64,000 nt of DNA from Neoroseomonas lacus (GCF_014644535.1 NZ_BMKW01000005.1:248001-312000), one strand, 5' to 3'; shown: positions 9,605 through 18,250, counted from the first letter of the stretch. The notes: generated by a model from the sequence alone, not told the origin. Numbers and translations are program-made.

Positions 9605-10198
9605 TTACGCGCCGGGAGACGTCGGGCGCGCGTCGCCGAAGGCCAGGGCGATCAGATGGGCCTGCAGGTCATCGGGCCAGGCTGACAGTCGGTGCTCGAA
9701 GCGCGTTCTGTCCTTCGCGAACAAGGCGCGCGAGGCGTCCTCGAAACCCGGCAGGTCGCCGGCTAGCGCCGCCATGACACGATAGGCGGCATCGCGCCGC
9801 GCGCGTTCGGCATCGCTCGCGCCGCTGGATAGACGGGCCTGCTCCACCAGCCGGCGCAGCGCGGCGGAAGCGCCGCCAGGTTGCGTCGCCAGCCAGTCCC
9901 AGTGACGCGGCAGCAGCGTCACTTCCCGCGCGATCACGCCGAGCTTCGGGCGGCCGCGCCCGCGCGCCGGGTCGGGCTGTTCCGGCGCCGCCAGGGCGTA
10001 GCGACGGCGCACCGCGTCCGCGTCGCCGCGCAGATCGAGGTCGACCACGGCCCCGGTGCGATCGTCGAACACCAGGATGGCGGCATGCCGGTCGAGTGCC
10101 TGCGCACCGCGCACAGCCAGGGCGACCTCGGCGAGGGCGCCGCGGGCGAGGCGATTGAAGCCCTGGAAGGCGGTGACGGTCGGGTGCGGCTCGGTCAT
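9605..10198 (-). CDS. DUF2239 family protein
   Basis: A 197-residue protein that matches DUF2239 along its length: FNRLARGALAEVALAVR at the N-terminus, AILVFDDRTGAVVDLDLRG, then RGRPKLGVIAREVTLLP and RHWDWLATQPGG, and a helical C-terminus. No function is established for the family; the basic RGRPKLG patch could bind nucleic acid. The ATG at 10198 is chosen because similarity begins there and the longer frame crosses the promoter. It diverges from a GIY-YIG gene across 75 AT-rich bp. Confidence 0.85.
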   Translation of the reverse strand: MTEPHPTVTAFQGFNRLARGALAEVALAVRGAQALDRHAAILVFDDRTGAVVDLDLRGDADAVRRRYALAAPEQPDPARGRGRPKLGVIAREVTLLPRHWDWLATQPGGASAALRRLVEQARLSSGASDAERARRDAAYRVMAALAGDLPGFEDASRALFAKDRTRFEHRLSAWPDDLQAHLIALAFGDARPTSPGA

Positions 10199-10213
10199 GG
10201 CCGGGGCGTTTAT

Positions 10214-10256
10214 GGGTTTTCGGTGGATTTGTAAATTATATCCGGGTAAAAAACCC
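10214..10256. promoter_or_regulatory. Divergent promoter region with inverted repeat
   Basis: GGGTTTT (10214-10220) and AAAACCC (10250-10256) form a 7-bp inverted repeat around an AT-rich core (TAAATTATAT, 10232-10241) between the DUF2239 and GIY-YIG starts. The core could serve as a -10 region for either gene. The repeat is a possible shared operator; this is inference from symmetry and position. Confidence 0.4.
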
Positions 10257-10273
10257 AACGAGGATGGAGCCCA

Positions 10274-10609
10274 ATGCAGAGAAACGATCGAAAGGCCGCG
10301 ATGGCGGCCTACAAGGAGCGGAAGGTTACGGCCGGCATCTTCGCCTTGCGCTGCCCGGAATCGGGGCAGGTGTGGGTCGGTCAGGCGCAAGACATGTCGG
10401 CGATCTGGAGCCGCACCGGCTTCACGCTGCGGCACGGGCTGCATGCGTCACGCGACCTTCAAGCGGCCTGGAACGAGCGAGACGGACAGGGCTTCATCTT
10501 CGAGGAACTGGAACGCTTCGATGCCGAGGCGCTGGCGATCGGCCGGGCGCGCATCCTCAATGAGAGGCTCGCCCATTGGGCCGCGGCGTTGCGGGCGATG
10601 AAGCTCTGA
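10274..10609 (+). CDS. GIY-YIG nuclease family protein (small, solitary)
   Basis: A 111-residue protein related to the GIY-YIG small-protein family common in proteobacteria: AGIFALRCPESGQVWVGQA replaces the strict GIY/YIG strands, followed by LRHGLHASRDLQAAWNERDGQGFIFEELERF. The canonical GIY...YIG residues are degenerate (GIF...WVG), so nuclease activity is uncertain. The ATG at 10274 is preceded by GAGGATGGAG. It diverges from DUF2239 with a shared promoter region. Confidence 0.8.
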   Translation: MQRNDRKAAMAAYKERKVTAGIFALRCPESGQVWVGQAQDMSAIWSRTGFTLRHGLHASRDLQAAWNERDGQGFIFEELERFDAEALAIGRARILNERLAHWAAALRAMKL

Positions 10610-10619
10610 CGCCGAGGCG

Positions 10620-11783
10620 CTACCGCGCCAGCCATTGCGCGAGGCGCTGCGGCACCTCGGCCATCGCACCCTCGGCCCCGCAATAGGAGAACCGCAGGTA
10701 TCGCGCCCCGCGATCGCGGTCGAAATCGAGCCCGGTGGTCGCTGCGATGCCCGCCTGGTTCAGCATCTCGGCGCAGAAGGCGGCGCTGTCATTGGTCAGG
10801 TGGCCGACATCGCACCACAGGTAGAAGGCGCCATCGGCCGAGGCGATGTTCGTGAAGCCGGCCTGCGGCAGGCCCGCCAGCAGAGTGGCGCGGCTGCGTG
10901 CGTAAGCGGCCTTGTTGGCTTCCAACTCCTCGACGCAGTCCATCGCTGCTTCCGCCGCTACCTGGGCGATGTGGGGGGCGCTGATGAACATGTTCTGCGC
11001 CAGGCACTCGACGGGGCGCACCAGGTCCTCGGGCAGCAGCAGCCAGCCGATCCGCCAGCCGGTCATCGACCAGTATTTCGAGAAGGAATTCACCACCACG
11101 GCGGAGTCGCTGAACGCCGCCGCCGAGCTTTCGGCGACCGTGCCCCAGGTCAGGCCGTGATAGATCTCGTCGCTGACCAGCCGCACGTCGTTCGCGTTGC
11201 ACCAGCCGGCGATGGCCGCCAGTTCATCGGGGGCGAGCATGGTGCCGGCCGGGTTGCAGGGGCTGGCGACGATCAGCCCCTGCGGCCGCGGGTCCATTTT
11301 CTCGAGCATGGCGACGGTCGGCTGGAAGCGCGTTGCGGCATCGCAGGGCAGCAGCACCGGCCGCATGCCGAGCGCGGTCAGGATATTCGCGTAGGGTGGA
11401 TAGAAGGGCGCGGCCATCGCCACCCGGTCGCCCGGGTCGAAGGCGGCGAGGAAGGCGAGCGGGAAGGCGCCCGACGCGCCCACCGTCACCGCGATGCGGG
11501 CCTCCGGCACCTCAAGGCCGTAGCGATCCCGGTAGTGACGGGCGATGCGCGCGCGCAGGGATGGCAGGCCGAAGGCCTCTGTGTAGCCCATCGGCGTGCC
11601 GGCCTGCAGCGCGCGGATCGCCGCCTCGGCCGCGCCGCGCGGGGCGCCGGTGCCGGGCTGGCCGACCTCCATGCGGATGATCCCCGGCGCGCCCGGCGGC
11701 AGCGACGCGGCGCGCGCATTGGCCGCCGCGATCACGTCCATCACCAGGAAAGGTGGTGCGTCCCCCGCCCGGCCGACCTTCAT
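10620..11783 (-). CDS. PLP-dependent aminotransferase, class I/II
   Basis: A 387-residue fold-type I aminotransferase. Visible are GASGAFPLAF for cofactor phosphate binding, Asn177 in SPCNPAG, Asp205 and Tyr208 in SDEIYHGL, the Schiff-base lysine Lys236 in NSFSKYWSM, and an Arg for the carboxylate near the C-terminus (RYLRFSYC). It resembles aspartate/aromatic aminotransferases of the AspC-IA group; the exact amino acid cannot be told from sequence. Its start overlaps the stop of the gamma-glutamyltransferase-like gene by 4 bp, so the two are co-expressed. Confidence 0.88.
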   Translation of the reverse strand: MKVGRAGDAPPFLVMDVIAAANARAASLPPGAPGIIRMEVGQPGTGAPRGAAEAAIRALQAGTPMGYTEAFGLPSLRARIARHYRDRYGLEVPEARIAVTVGASGAFPLAFLAAFDPGDRVAMAAPFYPPYANILTALGMRPVLLPCDAATRFQPTVAMLEKMDPRPQGLIVASPCNPAGTMLAPDELAAIAGWCNANDVRLVSDEIYHGLTWGTVAESSAAAFSDSAVVVNSFSKYWSMTGWRIGWLLLPEDLVRPVECLAQNMFISAPHIAQVAAEAAMDCVEELEANKAAYARSRATLLAGLPQAGFTNIASADGAFYLWCDVGHLTNDSAAFCAEMLNQAGIAATTGLDFDRDRGARYLRFSYCGAEGAMAEVPQRLAQWLAR

Positions 11784-13198
11784 CGCCCGCTGGCCGTCAC
11801 CGGCGCGAAGGAGCCGATGGCGACGCCGCCGCCACGCGGGTCGGCCGCCGCGACGCAGCTGTCATTGCCGCGCGGCACATAGCTTGGGCAGGACAGTGCA
11901 AGCCCGCGCCCTGGGTCCGGGATGGCGGCGAAGCCATTCTCGAAGGGCTGCCGGCGCAATGCGGTCGACATCATCGTCGCCGCCGCGATGCCGGCGGCCT
12001 GCTGCCCGGTGCCGGCCGTCGCGGCGCGGAAGCCGCGCAGGGTATTGTTGGTCGCCAGCGAGACGGCGAGCGGCGCCGGCGGCACGGTCCCGAGGCCCGG
12101 TGCGGCGGCGAGCAGCACGCCGGTGCCTTCGGCCACGCGCCCGGTGCCGAACAGGTTGTTCATCGAGAAGGCGCAGGCGACCGCATTGCCCTCGGGGTCC
12201 ATGGTCAGCAGCCCGGCGCTGGCGCCCGAAATGCCGCCGCTGGCGAAGGGCGAGGTGCCGGCCTGGGTCGCCTGGAAGGCGGTGGCCGTGCCGGCGGCGC
12301 CGTCGCCGACCGCCGGCAGGAAGAAGGCGATGTCATTGCCGGCGGGCACGCGCACCGCTTCCTGCACCTGGGCCAGCGCCTCGCGCAGCTCCGGGGCGGT
12401 CAGCCCGCCGCCGGCCGTCAACGAGGCGGCCTCCAGCCGCTGCGACAACCCGCCCTGGTAGAGTTCGCCGACGCCGCCCGAGCGCAGCTGCGCCAGCGTC
12501 GCGCCGAGGTCGAGCTGGATTAGCCGCTCGCCACCGCGCAACGGGCCACCGCCGGTGGCGCCGAAGATGCGCCGCGCCTGCGGGTCGTTGAGCAGCGGGG
12601 CGGCGACGACGGCAAGGTCCTCGGACAGCGCGCCACTGACCTCGGTGCCGAATCGCGCCAGGTTCTCGGCGGGGCGGACCAGTTGCTCGAAGCGCAGCCT
12701 GCCGCCGCGGGTGTGCATCAGGAACAGCCCGCGCGCCATCAGCGGCAGGGCGGCCGGCCGGTCGGTGCCCGGCGGCAGGGCAGAGCGCGAACCGGCCGGG
12801 AAGGAGACGGTGATCACCTCCCGCAGCCGCGCATTGTAGACGAGGCAGGCGCCGCCGCCGCCCAGCCCGGCGCGCGAGGGCAGCGTCACCGTCATGGCGA
12901 AGGCGCCGGCGACCGCGGCATCGACGGCGGTGCCGCCGGCCGACAGGATCTCGCGCGCCACCAGGGCAGCGCGCGGTTCATCGGCGACCGCCCCGCCCAG
13001 GAAGCCGCGGACATAGCCCGGCGTGCCGAGAGGGGCGGCCGGAGTCGAACTGCCGCCGAACATGGAATTGACCGTCGAACAGCCCGACAGCAGGGCGGCG
13101 GCCGCCAGCAGCCACGGCGCGCGGCGGTGCCAGGGGCGGGTCGCAGGGATGCCGGTCCCGTGGTTGGCGCTGGCGGTGCTCGGTGTCGTGGTGCTCAT
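11780..13198 (-). CDS. Gamma-glutamyltransferase-like lipoprotein with Ser nucleophile
   Basis: A 472-residue protein with an N-terminal lipobox LLSGC (Cys40) after a hydrophobic stretch, so it is probably membrane-anchored in the periplasm. The Ntn-hydrolase core is clear: GGTAVDAAVAGAF and SRAGLGGGGACLVY (large subunit), GNAVACAFSMNNLFGTG (small subunit). Where E. coli GGT has catalytic TTHYSVVD, this protein has SAGLLTMD (327-334), so the nucleophile position is Ser327, not Thr. It is about 100 residues shorter than typical GGT. It could act on glutathione or gamma-glutamyl peptides, and could also be inactive. Confidence 0.78.
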   Translation of the reverse strand: MSTTTPSTASANHGTGIPATRPWHRRAPWLLAAAALLSGCSTVNSMFGGSSTPAAPLGTPGYVRGFLGGAVADEPRAALVAREILSAGGTAVDAAVAGAFAMTVTLPSRAGLGGGGACLVYNARLREVITVSFPAGSRSALPPGTDRPAALPLMARGLFLMHTRGGRLRFEQLVRPAENLARFGTEVSGALSEDLAVVAAPLLNDPQARRIFGATGGGPLRGGERLIQLDLGATLAQLRSGGVGELYQGGLSQRLEAASLTAGGGLTAPELREALAQVQEAVRVPAGNDIAFFLPAVGDGAAGTATAFQATQAGTSPFASGGISGASAGLLTMDPEGNAVACAFSMNNLFGTGRVAEGTGVLLAAAPGLGTVPPAPLAVSLATNNTLRGFRAATAGTGQQAAGIAAATMMSTALRRQPFENGFAAIPDPGRGLALSCPSYVPRGNDSCVAAADPRGGGVAIGSFAPVTASGR

Positions 13199-13485
13199 GC
13201 GCGTGACGCTCACTTCCCCTGCCGAACGGCCCGCCGGGCCGGTGCCGGACTTCTCGAACGATCTCACAAGCGCCGGGCCATAGACGGCTTCGCCATCAGC
13301 GGCAACCGCGGGCCGACCTGGAACGATGCCGGTGCGGGCCGTCTGCGCGCCGATCTGGCGCCGGCGCGGCAGTTGAGCCGGCACGCCCGGGCGCGCATTC
13401 TGCCCCTGCGGCGCCTGGCCTACCCTGCCGGGCGGCGCGCCCCATATCGGGCAAGGCATGGGCGCGCCGACGCCCGGAGTTGAGC

Positions 13486-14220
13486 ATGAGACGGACCTTC
13501 CTGCTGGCCGCGGCCGGTACCCTCCTTGGCGGCCGCGCCATGGCGCAGGCCTTCACCGAGGCGCAGCGCGCCGAGATCGTTGCCATCATGCGCGATGCGC
13601 TGGCACGTGACCCGACCATTCTGCGCGAGGCCTTCGGCGCCCTGCAGGCAGCCGAGGAGCGCGACCGCGAAACGGTGCAGCGCAGTGCCATCGCCGATAA
13701 TCGACAGGCGATCTTCGGCGTGGCCGGCGACCCGGTGCGCGGCAATCCGGATGGCGATGTCACCATCGTCGAGTTCTTCGATGCGCGCTGCCCCTATTGC
13801 AAGCGGCTGCATGCCGAGATGGGGCCGCTGCTGCGGCGCGACGGCCGCATCCGCGTCGTGATGAAGGACCTGCCGATTCTCGGGCCGCAGAGTGTGGTCG
13901 CGGCGCGTGCGCTGCTCGCCGCCCAGCGCCAAGGCAAGTACCCGGCGATGTACGACGCGCTGATGAGCCTGCGTGGCGAGCCGACCGACGCCGTGATCCG
14001 CAGCGAAGCCGAACGCATCGGCATCGACTATGCGAAGATGCGGCGTGACATGGAGGATCCGGCGATCCAGCAGCGGCTCGACGCCAACATCGCCCTGGCG
14101 CGGACGCTGCGCATCGAGGGCACGCCGGCGCTGATCATCGGCGAGACGCTGGTGCCCGGCGCGCTGCCGGTTGCGCAGATCGAGCAGATGATCGCGCAGG
14201 AACGGCGGCGGGCCCGATGA
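13486..14220 (+). CDS. DsbA-like periplasmic thioredoxin-fold protein
   Basis: A 244-residue protein: a signal peptide (1-20, ending GGRAMAQ), a helical DUF-like lead of about 55 residues common to Com1/BdbD-type proteins, then the redox motif CPYC at 102-105 and the cis-Pro loop EGTPALI near the C-terminus. It probably oxidises or isomerises disulfides in exported proteins. The ATG at 13486 has GGAG at 13476-13479; the TTG at 13480 is less likely. Its stop overlaps the start of the MBL-fold gene (ATGA), so the pair is translationally coupled. Confidence 0.87.
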   Translation: MRRTFLLAAAGTLLGGRAMAQAFTEAQRAEIVAIMRDALARDPTILREAFGALQAAEERDRETVQRSAIADNRQAIFGVAGDPVRGNPDGDVTIVEFFDARCPYCKRLHAEMGPLLRRDGRIRVVMKDLPILGPQSVVAARALLAAQRQGKYPAMYDALMSLRGEPTDAVIRSEAERIGIDYAKMRRDMEDPAIQQRLDANIALARTLRIEGTPALIIGETLVPGALPVAQIEQMIAQERRRAR

Positions 14221-15038
14221 ACCCGACCGCCTTCATCTGCGCGACCTGCGGCACGCAGCAGGCGCCCGCGGCCGCGCCGCCCGCGACCTGCGCGATCTGC
14301 GAGGATCCGCGCCAATGGGTACCCGCCGCCGGCCAGCCATGGACGACCATGGAAGCCCTGGCCCGCCGCCATGCGATCGGCTGGCGGGAGGTGGCGCCGG
14401 GGCTGCTCGGCTGCGGCATGTTCCCCGACTTCGCCATCGCCCAACGCGCGCTGCTGGTCCGCACGCCGGCGGGCAATGTGCTGTGGGATTGCGTGGCGCT
14501 GCTCGACCCGGCGACCGTGGCCATCATCAAGGCGCTGGGCGGCATCAGTGCGATCGCGATCAGCCATCCGCACTACTACGCGACGATGGTCGACTGGGCG
14601 CGGGCCTTCGATTGCCCGGTGCTGCTGCATGGCGCCGACCGCAAATGGGTGATGCGTCCCGACCCCGCCATCCGCTTCTGGGAGGGCGAGCGGCATGCGG
14701 TGCTGCCCGGCGTCACGCTGCACCGCCTGGGCGGGCATTTTGCCGGCGGGACCATCCTGCATTGGGATGTCGGCCGCGGCGGCATCCTGACCGGGGACAT
14801 CGCCTCGGTGACGCCGGACCGCCAGCATGTCTCCTTCATGTGGTCCTTCCCGAACTGGGTGCCGCTGCCGGCGGCCGAGGTGACGCGGATGGGCGCGGTG
14901 CTCGAGGCACTCGACTTCGATGCGGTCTACGGCGCCTGGTGGGACAGGGTGATCCCGACCGGCGGCAAGGCGGCGATGCGGCGCAGCGTGGCGCGCTACG
15001 TCGCGGCGGTGACCGGGCCGGGGCCGCTCGGCGACTGA
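14217..15038 (+). CDS. MBL-fold protein with N-terminal zinc-ribbon
   Basis: A 273-residue protein. Cysteines 8, 11, 25 and 28 (CATC...CAIC) make a small zinc-ribbon or rubredoxin-like knuckle. The rest is a metallo-beta-lactamase fold, but the usual HxHxDH is HPHYYA at 117-122, keeping only His117 and His119; a later RLGGHFAGG and LTGDIAS supply His and Asp. The metal site is therefore incomplete or mononuclear. It starts inside the stop of the DsbA-like gene. I see no specific substrate; homologues are annotated only as MBL-fold hydrolases. Confidence 0.8.
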   Translation: MNPTAFICATCGTQQAPAAAPPATCAICEDPRQWVPAAGQPWTTMEALARRHAIGWREVAPGLLGCGMFPDFAIAQRALLVRTPAGNVLWDCVALLDPATVAIIKALGGISAIAISHPHYYATMVDWARAFDCPVLLHGADRKWVMRPDPAIRFWEGERHAVLPGVTLHRLGGHFAGGTILHWDVGRGGILTGDIASVTPDRQHVSFMWSFPNWVPLPAAEVTRMGAVLEALDFDAVYGAWWDRVIPTGGKAAMRRSVARYVAAVTGPGPLGD

Positions 15039-15099
15039 TCTTCGGCGCCTGCGGCCCGACATGCCGTGCGGGGTCCGGCGCGGCAGTGCGCCGCGCGGG

Positions 15100-15507
15100 T
15101 CAAGGTGCGACGAAGCCGCTGCGACGATGCGTGCCGTCGCAATACGGCTGCTTGGCGGATTTTCCGCAACGGCACAGGAACACCTGCATGGCGCGGTCGG
15201 TGACCTCTCCGGCGTCGTTCAGGATGACCAGCGGTCCGGATGCCTTCACCGGGCCATTCGGTTGCGGTGACAGATCGAGCGGCGCCGCGGCGTCCGGCAG
15301 CGCCACGCCGTCGCGCCGCGGCGGGTCGCCGGTCAGGGTGCAGCCGGACTGGCTGTGACTTCCATCACACCATGGTTTGTTCGCCGAGGCGCCGCAGCGG
15401 CACAGCCAAGCTTCCTCGCCAACTGCTTCGCCGTTGAGCAGCACTCGGCCGCGCAGTTCCAGGGGGCCATTCCTCAGCACGCGCGCCGTCGCATGGTCTG
15501 CCGACAT
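15100..15507 (-). CDS. Tandem CDGSH iron-sulfur protein
   Basis: A 135-residue protein with two CDGSH zinc-finger-like [2Fe-2S] modules: CRCGASANKPWCDGSH (about 36-51) and CRCGKSAKQPYCDGTH (about 112-127). Each keeps the 3Cys-1His ligand set C-x-C-x2-(S/T)-x3-P-x-C-D-G-(S/T)-H. The stretch between them matches the DUF1271-like linker in bacterial tandem CDGSH proteins. The role is redox or Fe-S transfer in the cytoplasm. The ATG at 15507 is preferred over the longer frame to 15606. It converges on the MBL gene. Confidence 0.9.
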   Translation of the reverse strand: MSADHATARVLRNGPLELRGRVLLNGEAVGEEAWLCRCGASANKPWCDGSHSQSGCTLTGDPPRRDGVALPDAAAPLDLSPQPNGPVKASGPLVILNDAGEVTDRAMQVFLCRCGKSAKQPYCDGTHRRSGFVAP

Positions 15508-15650
15508 GGTGTTCGCTCCCGACGCGCCATGGATGGACGCGTGTTGCCGCCCGTATACACTGCAATCGTGGGTACTTTGTCGTCTCGCTTCAGTCGCATG
15601 ATGCAACGCGTAGGGCTCCGGCCTGCGCGCTGTGGTGGCAATTTCACGTG

Positions 15651-16631
15651 ATGCCCGGCGCCTCGGGAGCCCGGGACTGGGTAGCCGCGATGCCGGTCGT
15701 GCCGGTGAACATCCCGGTGCCGGATCTCCGGCGCTGGCTGCCCGGCAATGCCGGCGTGCCGGGCGTGTGGTCCTTCGCGGCGGAGCGGCCCGGGCCGCAT
15801 TTGGCCATCACCGCCATCATCCATGGCAATGAGATCGCCGGCGCTGCGGTTCTCGACCGGTGGCTGCGGCAGGGTATTCGCCCGGCGCGCGGGCGACTCA
15901 GCCTGGCGTTCTGCAATCTCGCGGCCTTCGCCCGCTTCGACCCGGACGACCCGACCGCCTCGCGCTACCTCGAAGAGGACATGAACCGCGTCTGGGACCG
16001 CGATACGCTGGCCGGGAATGACCGGTCGAGCGAGGTGCGCCGCGCGCGTGAATTGCGGCCGCTGATCGACACGGTGGACCTGCTGGCCGACCTGCATTCC
16101 ATGCTGTGGCCCTCCGAGCCGCTGATCCTCACCGGGCAGACGGAGAAGGCGGCGCGGCTCGGCCTCGCGATCGGCGTGCCGCCGACCATCGTGGCTGATC
16201 ATGGCCATGCCGGCGGGCGGCGGATGATCGACTACGCACGCTTCGCCGACCCGGCCACGGCGCCGGCCGCCGTGCTGATCGAAGCCGGGCAGCATTGGGA
16301 ACCGGCGACCGTCGCGCGGATGGAGCTGGGCTGCGCCCGGCTGCTGCGCCACCTTGACATGGCGCTGCCGGGCCAGCCTCTCGCCGTTGAGGACGCGTTG
16401 CCCAGCCCACGCCGCGCCCGGGTGACGCAAACCGTCACGGTGCGCAGCCGGTCCTTCAATTTTTTGCGCGAGTTCCATGGCGGCGAGGTCATCCCCGCCC
16501 GCAATACGCTGATCGCGCTGGATGGGGAGGTCGAGATCCGCACCCCGCACGACAACTGCCTGCTGGTGATGCCGACGCCGATCGTCCATCGGGGGCACAC
16601 GGCCGTGCGGCTGGCGCAGTTCGTCGATTGA
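15651..16631 (+). CDS. Succinylglutamate desuccinylase / aspartoacylase family zinc hydrolase
   Basis: A 326-residue M14-like zinc hydrolase. HGNE (HxxE, near residue 59) and the histidine in LADLHSM (about 148) form the zinc site. LIEAGQHWEP carries the catalytic glutamate region. It belongs to the AstE/AspA superfamily, which cleaves N-acyl amino acids; the exact amide is unknown. GTG 15648 sits directly before this ATG, and an ATG at 15690 (MPVVPVNIPV) is also possible since the first 13 residues look unconserved. It diverges from the CDGSH gene. Confidence 0.82.
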   Translation: MPGASGARDWVAAMPVVPVNIPVPDLRRWLPGNAGVPGVWSFAAERPGPHLAITAIIHGNEIAGAAVLDRWLRQGIRPARGRLSLAFCNLAAFARFDPDDPTASRYLEEDMNRVWDRDTLAGNDRSSEVRRARELRPLIDTVDLLADLHSMLWPSEPLILTGQTEKAARLGLAIGVPPTIVADHGHAGGRRMIDYARFADPATAPAAVLIEAGQHWEPATVARMELGCARLLRHLDMALPGQPLAVEDALPSPRRARVTQTVTVRSRSFNFLREFHGGEVIPARNTLIALDGEVEIRTPHDNCLLVMPTPIVHRGHTAVRLAQFVD

Positions 16632-16701
16632 GGGGCGCCGGGGCTTGCGCGTGCGCCCGTGGCGGGCTTGCGTGGCGCGGAGCCACTCTTGGGGGAACGT
16701 C

Positions 16702-17592
16702 ATGGCCGGCCTGAAACTCATCACCTTTTCCGACGCCGCGGGCAGCCGCGCCGGCGTGCTGCTGGAAGGCGGGCGCGTGCTTGACCTTGCGGTGGCGATG
16801 CCGCCGGCGCGCGACATGCTCGCGCTGATCGAAAGCGCGCCGGGACTGCTGTCCGCGGTGCGCTCGCTGGCGGCCAATCCGCCGGCCGCGGCGGTGTTGC
16901 CGCTGTCGGCCGTGACCCTGCAGGCGCCGATCCCGCGGCCGCGGCGCAACGTGTTCTGCGTCGGGCGCAACTACATGGACCACGTCGCCGAGGGCGACCG
17001 CACCCGCGGCATCACCAATTCCGAGATGCCGAAATTCCCGCAGTTCTTCACCAAGGCGCCCGACACCGTCATCGCGCCGGGCGAATTGGTGCCGAGCCAT
17101 GCGGGCGTGACCGAATGGCTGGACTACGAAGTCGAGCTGGTCGCCGTGATCGGCACCGCCGGGCGCAACATCCCGAAGGACAAGGCGCTCGACCACGTCT
17201 TCGGCTGGACCATCGGCAATGACGTGACCGGGCGCGAATTGCAGCGCCGGCACGGGCAGTGGTTCAAGGGCAAGTCGCTCGACCGGTCCTGCCCGATGGG
17301 GCCGGTGATCGTGCCGCGCGAGGACCTCGACGCGTCGGACCTCGCCATCGGCTTGAAGCTGAATGGTGAGCAGCGGCAGTCGTCGCGAACCTCGAAGATG
17401 ATCTTTGACGTGAAGGAGATCATCCATCAGCTCTCGGCCGGCTTCACCCTGCTGCCGGGCGACGTGATCATGACCGGCACGCCGGAAGGCGTTGGCTATG
17501 CCATGCAGCCGCCGCAGACGATGAAGACCGGCGACGTGATGGAACTGACCATCGAGGGCATCGGCACCCTGACCAACGCCATCGGGGACTGA
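16702..17592 (+). CDS. Fumarylacetoacetate hydrolase (FAH) family protein
   Basis: A 296-residue FAH-fold enzyme. FCVGRNYMDHVAE, DYEVELVAVIG (metal-binding Glu pair), HVFGWTIGNDVTGRELQ, the SCPMGP loop and the C-terminal IMTGTPEGVG are all present. The family hydrolyses or decarboxylates acylpyruvates and related 2,4-dioxo acids (5-oxopent-3-ene-1,2,5-tricarboxylate decarboxylase, ureidoglycolate lyase-like). The ATG at 16702 has a GGGGGA upstream. The polysaccharide-deacetylase gene follows 4 bp after its stop, implying one transcript. Confidence 0.9.
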   Translation: MAGLKLITFSDAAGSRAGVLLEGGRVLDLAVAMPPARDMLALIESAPGLLSAVRSLAANPPAAAVLPLSAVTLQAPIPRPRRNVFCVGRNYMDHVAEGDRTRGITNSEMPKFPQFFTKAPDTVIAPGELVPSHAGVTEWLDYEVELVAVIGTAGRNIPKDKALDHVFGWTIGNDVTGRELQRRHGQWFKGKSLDRSCPMGPVIVPREDLDASDLAIGLKLNGEQRQSSRTSKMIFDVKEIIHQLSAGFTLLPGDVIMTGTPEGVGYAMQPPQTMKTGDVMELTIEGIGTLTNAIGD

Positions 17593-17596
17593 CCCG

Positions 17597-18250
17597 ATGC
17601 CGGAGGTCTGCCTGACCTTCGACAACGGCCCCGAGCCGGAGGTCACGCCCGGCGTGCTGGCGGTGCTCGCGCGCCGCCGCATCCGGGCGACCTTCTTCCT
17701 GGTCGGGCAGAAGCTGCGTGACCCGGCGGCGCGCGCCTGCGCCGAGCGCGCGCAGGCGGAAGGCCATGCGATCGGCAATCACACGCTGACGCATGGCGCG
17801 CCGCTCGGCACGCGCGACGCGGCGGAGGCGGTCGCCGAAATCACCGAGACGGACGCGTTGCTCGGGACGCTGCATGGGCCGGACCGGCTGTTCCGCCCCA
17901 ATGGCGGTGGCGGCGCGCTGGGGCCGCACCTGCTGAACCAGGCGGCGGCGGCGCATCTGGTGGCGCATCGGCACACGGTTGTGCTGTGGAACGCCGTGCC
18001 GGGGGATTTCCGCGACCCGGATGGCTGGGTCGAGACGGCGCAGGCCATGCTGGGTGCAGCGCGCGAGACCGTCGTGCTGGTGCTGCACGACCTGCCGAAC
18101 GGGGCGATGCGGCATCTCGACCACTTCCTGGGCGAGGCCGAACAGGCCGGGGCGCGGTTCGGCGCCGCGCCGCCGGAGAGTTGCGTGCCGCTGCGCCGCG
18201 GCGTGGCGGGGGTGGATTTCGCGCGCTACGTCATGCCGGGTGCCACGTGA
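17597..18250 (+). CDS. NodB-type polysaccharide deacetylase-like protein
   Basis: A 217-residue NodB-homology domain without a signal peptide, so cytoplasmic. Motif 1 reads TFDNGP (residues 7-12): the catalytic first Asp is kept but the second, normally metal-binding, Asp is Asn. Motif 2 is HTLTH (about 61-65), motif 3 RPNGGGG and motif 5 LVLHDLP. The D-to-N change and lack of export suggest a small amide (allantoin/puuE-like or imide) rather than chitin or peptidoglycan. Coupling to the FAH gene 4 bp upstream supports a catabolic role. Confidence 0.8.
   Translation: MPEVCLTFDNGPEPEVTPGVLAVLARRRIRATFFLVGQKLRDPAARACAERAQAEGHAIGNHTLTHGAPLGTRDAAEAVAEITETDALLGTLHGPDRLFRPNGGGGALGPHLLNQAAAAHLVAHRHTVVLWNAVPGDFRDPDGWVETAQAMLGAARETVVLVLHDLPNGAMRHLDHFLGEAEQAGARFGAAPPESCVPLRRGVAGVDFARYVMPGAT

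Noticed and set aside
9605..10609. DUF2239 / GIY-YIG pair as a toxin-antitoxin system
   Set aside because: The genes are divergent rather than an overlapping operon, sizes do not fit known modules, and there is no toxin-like motif.
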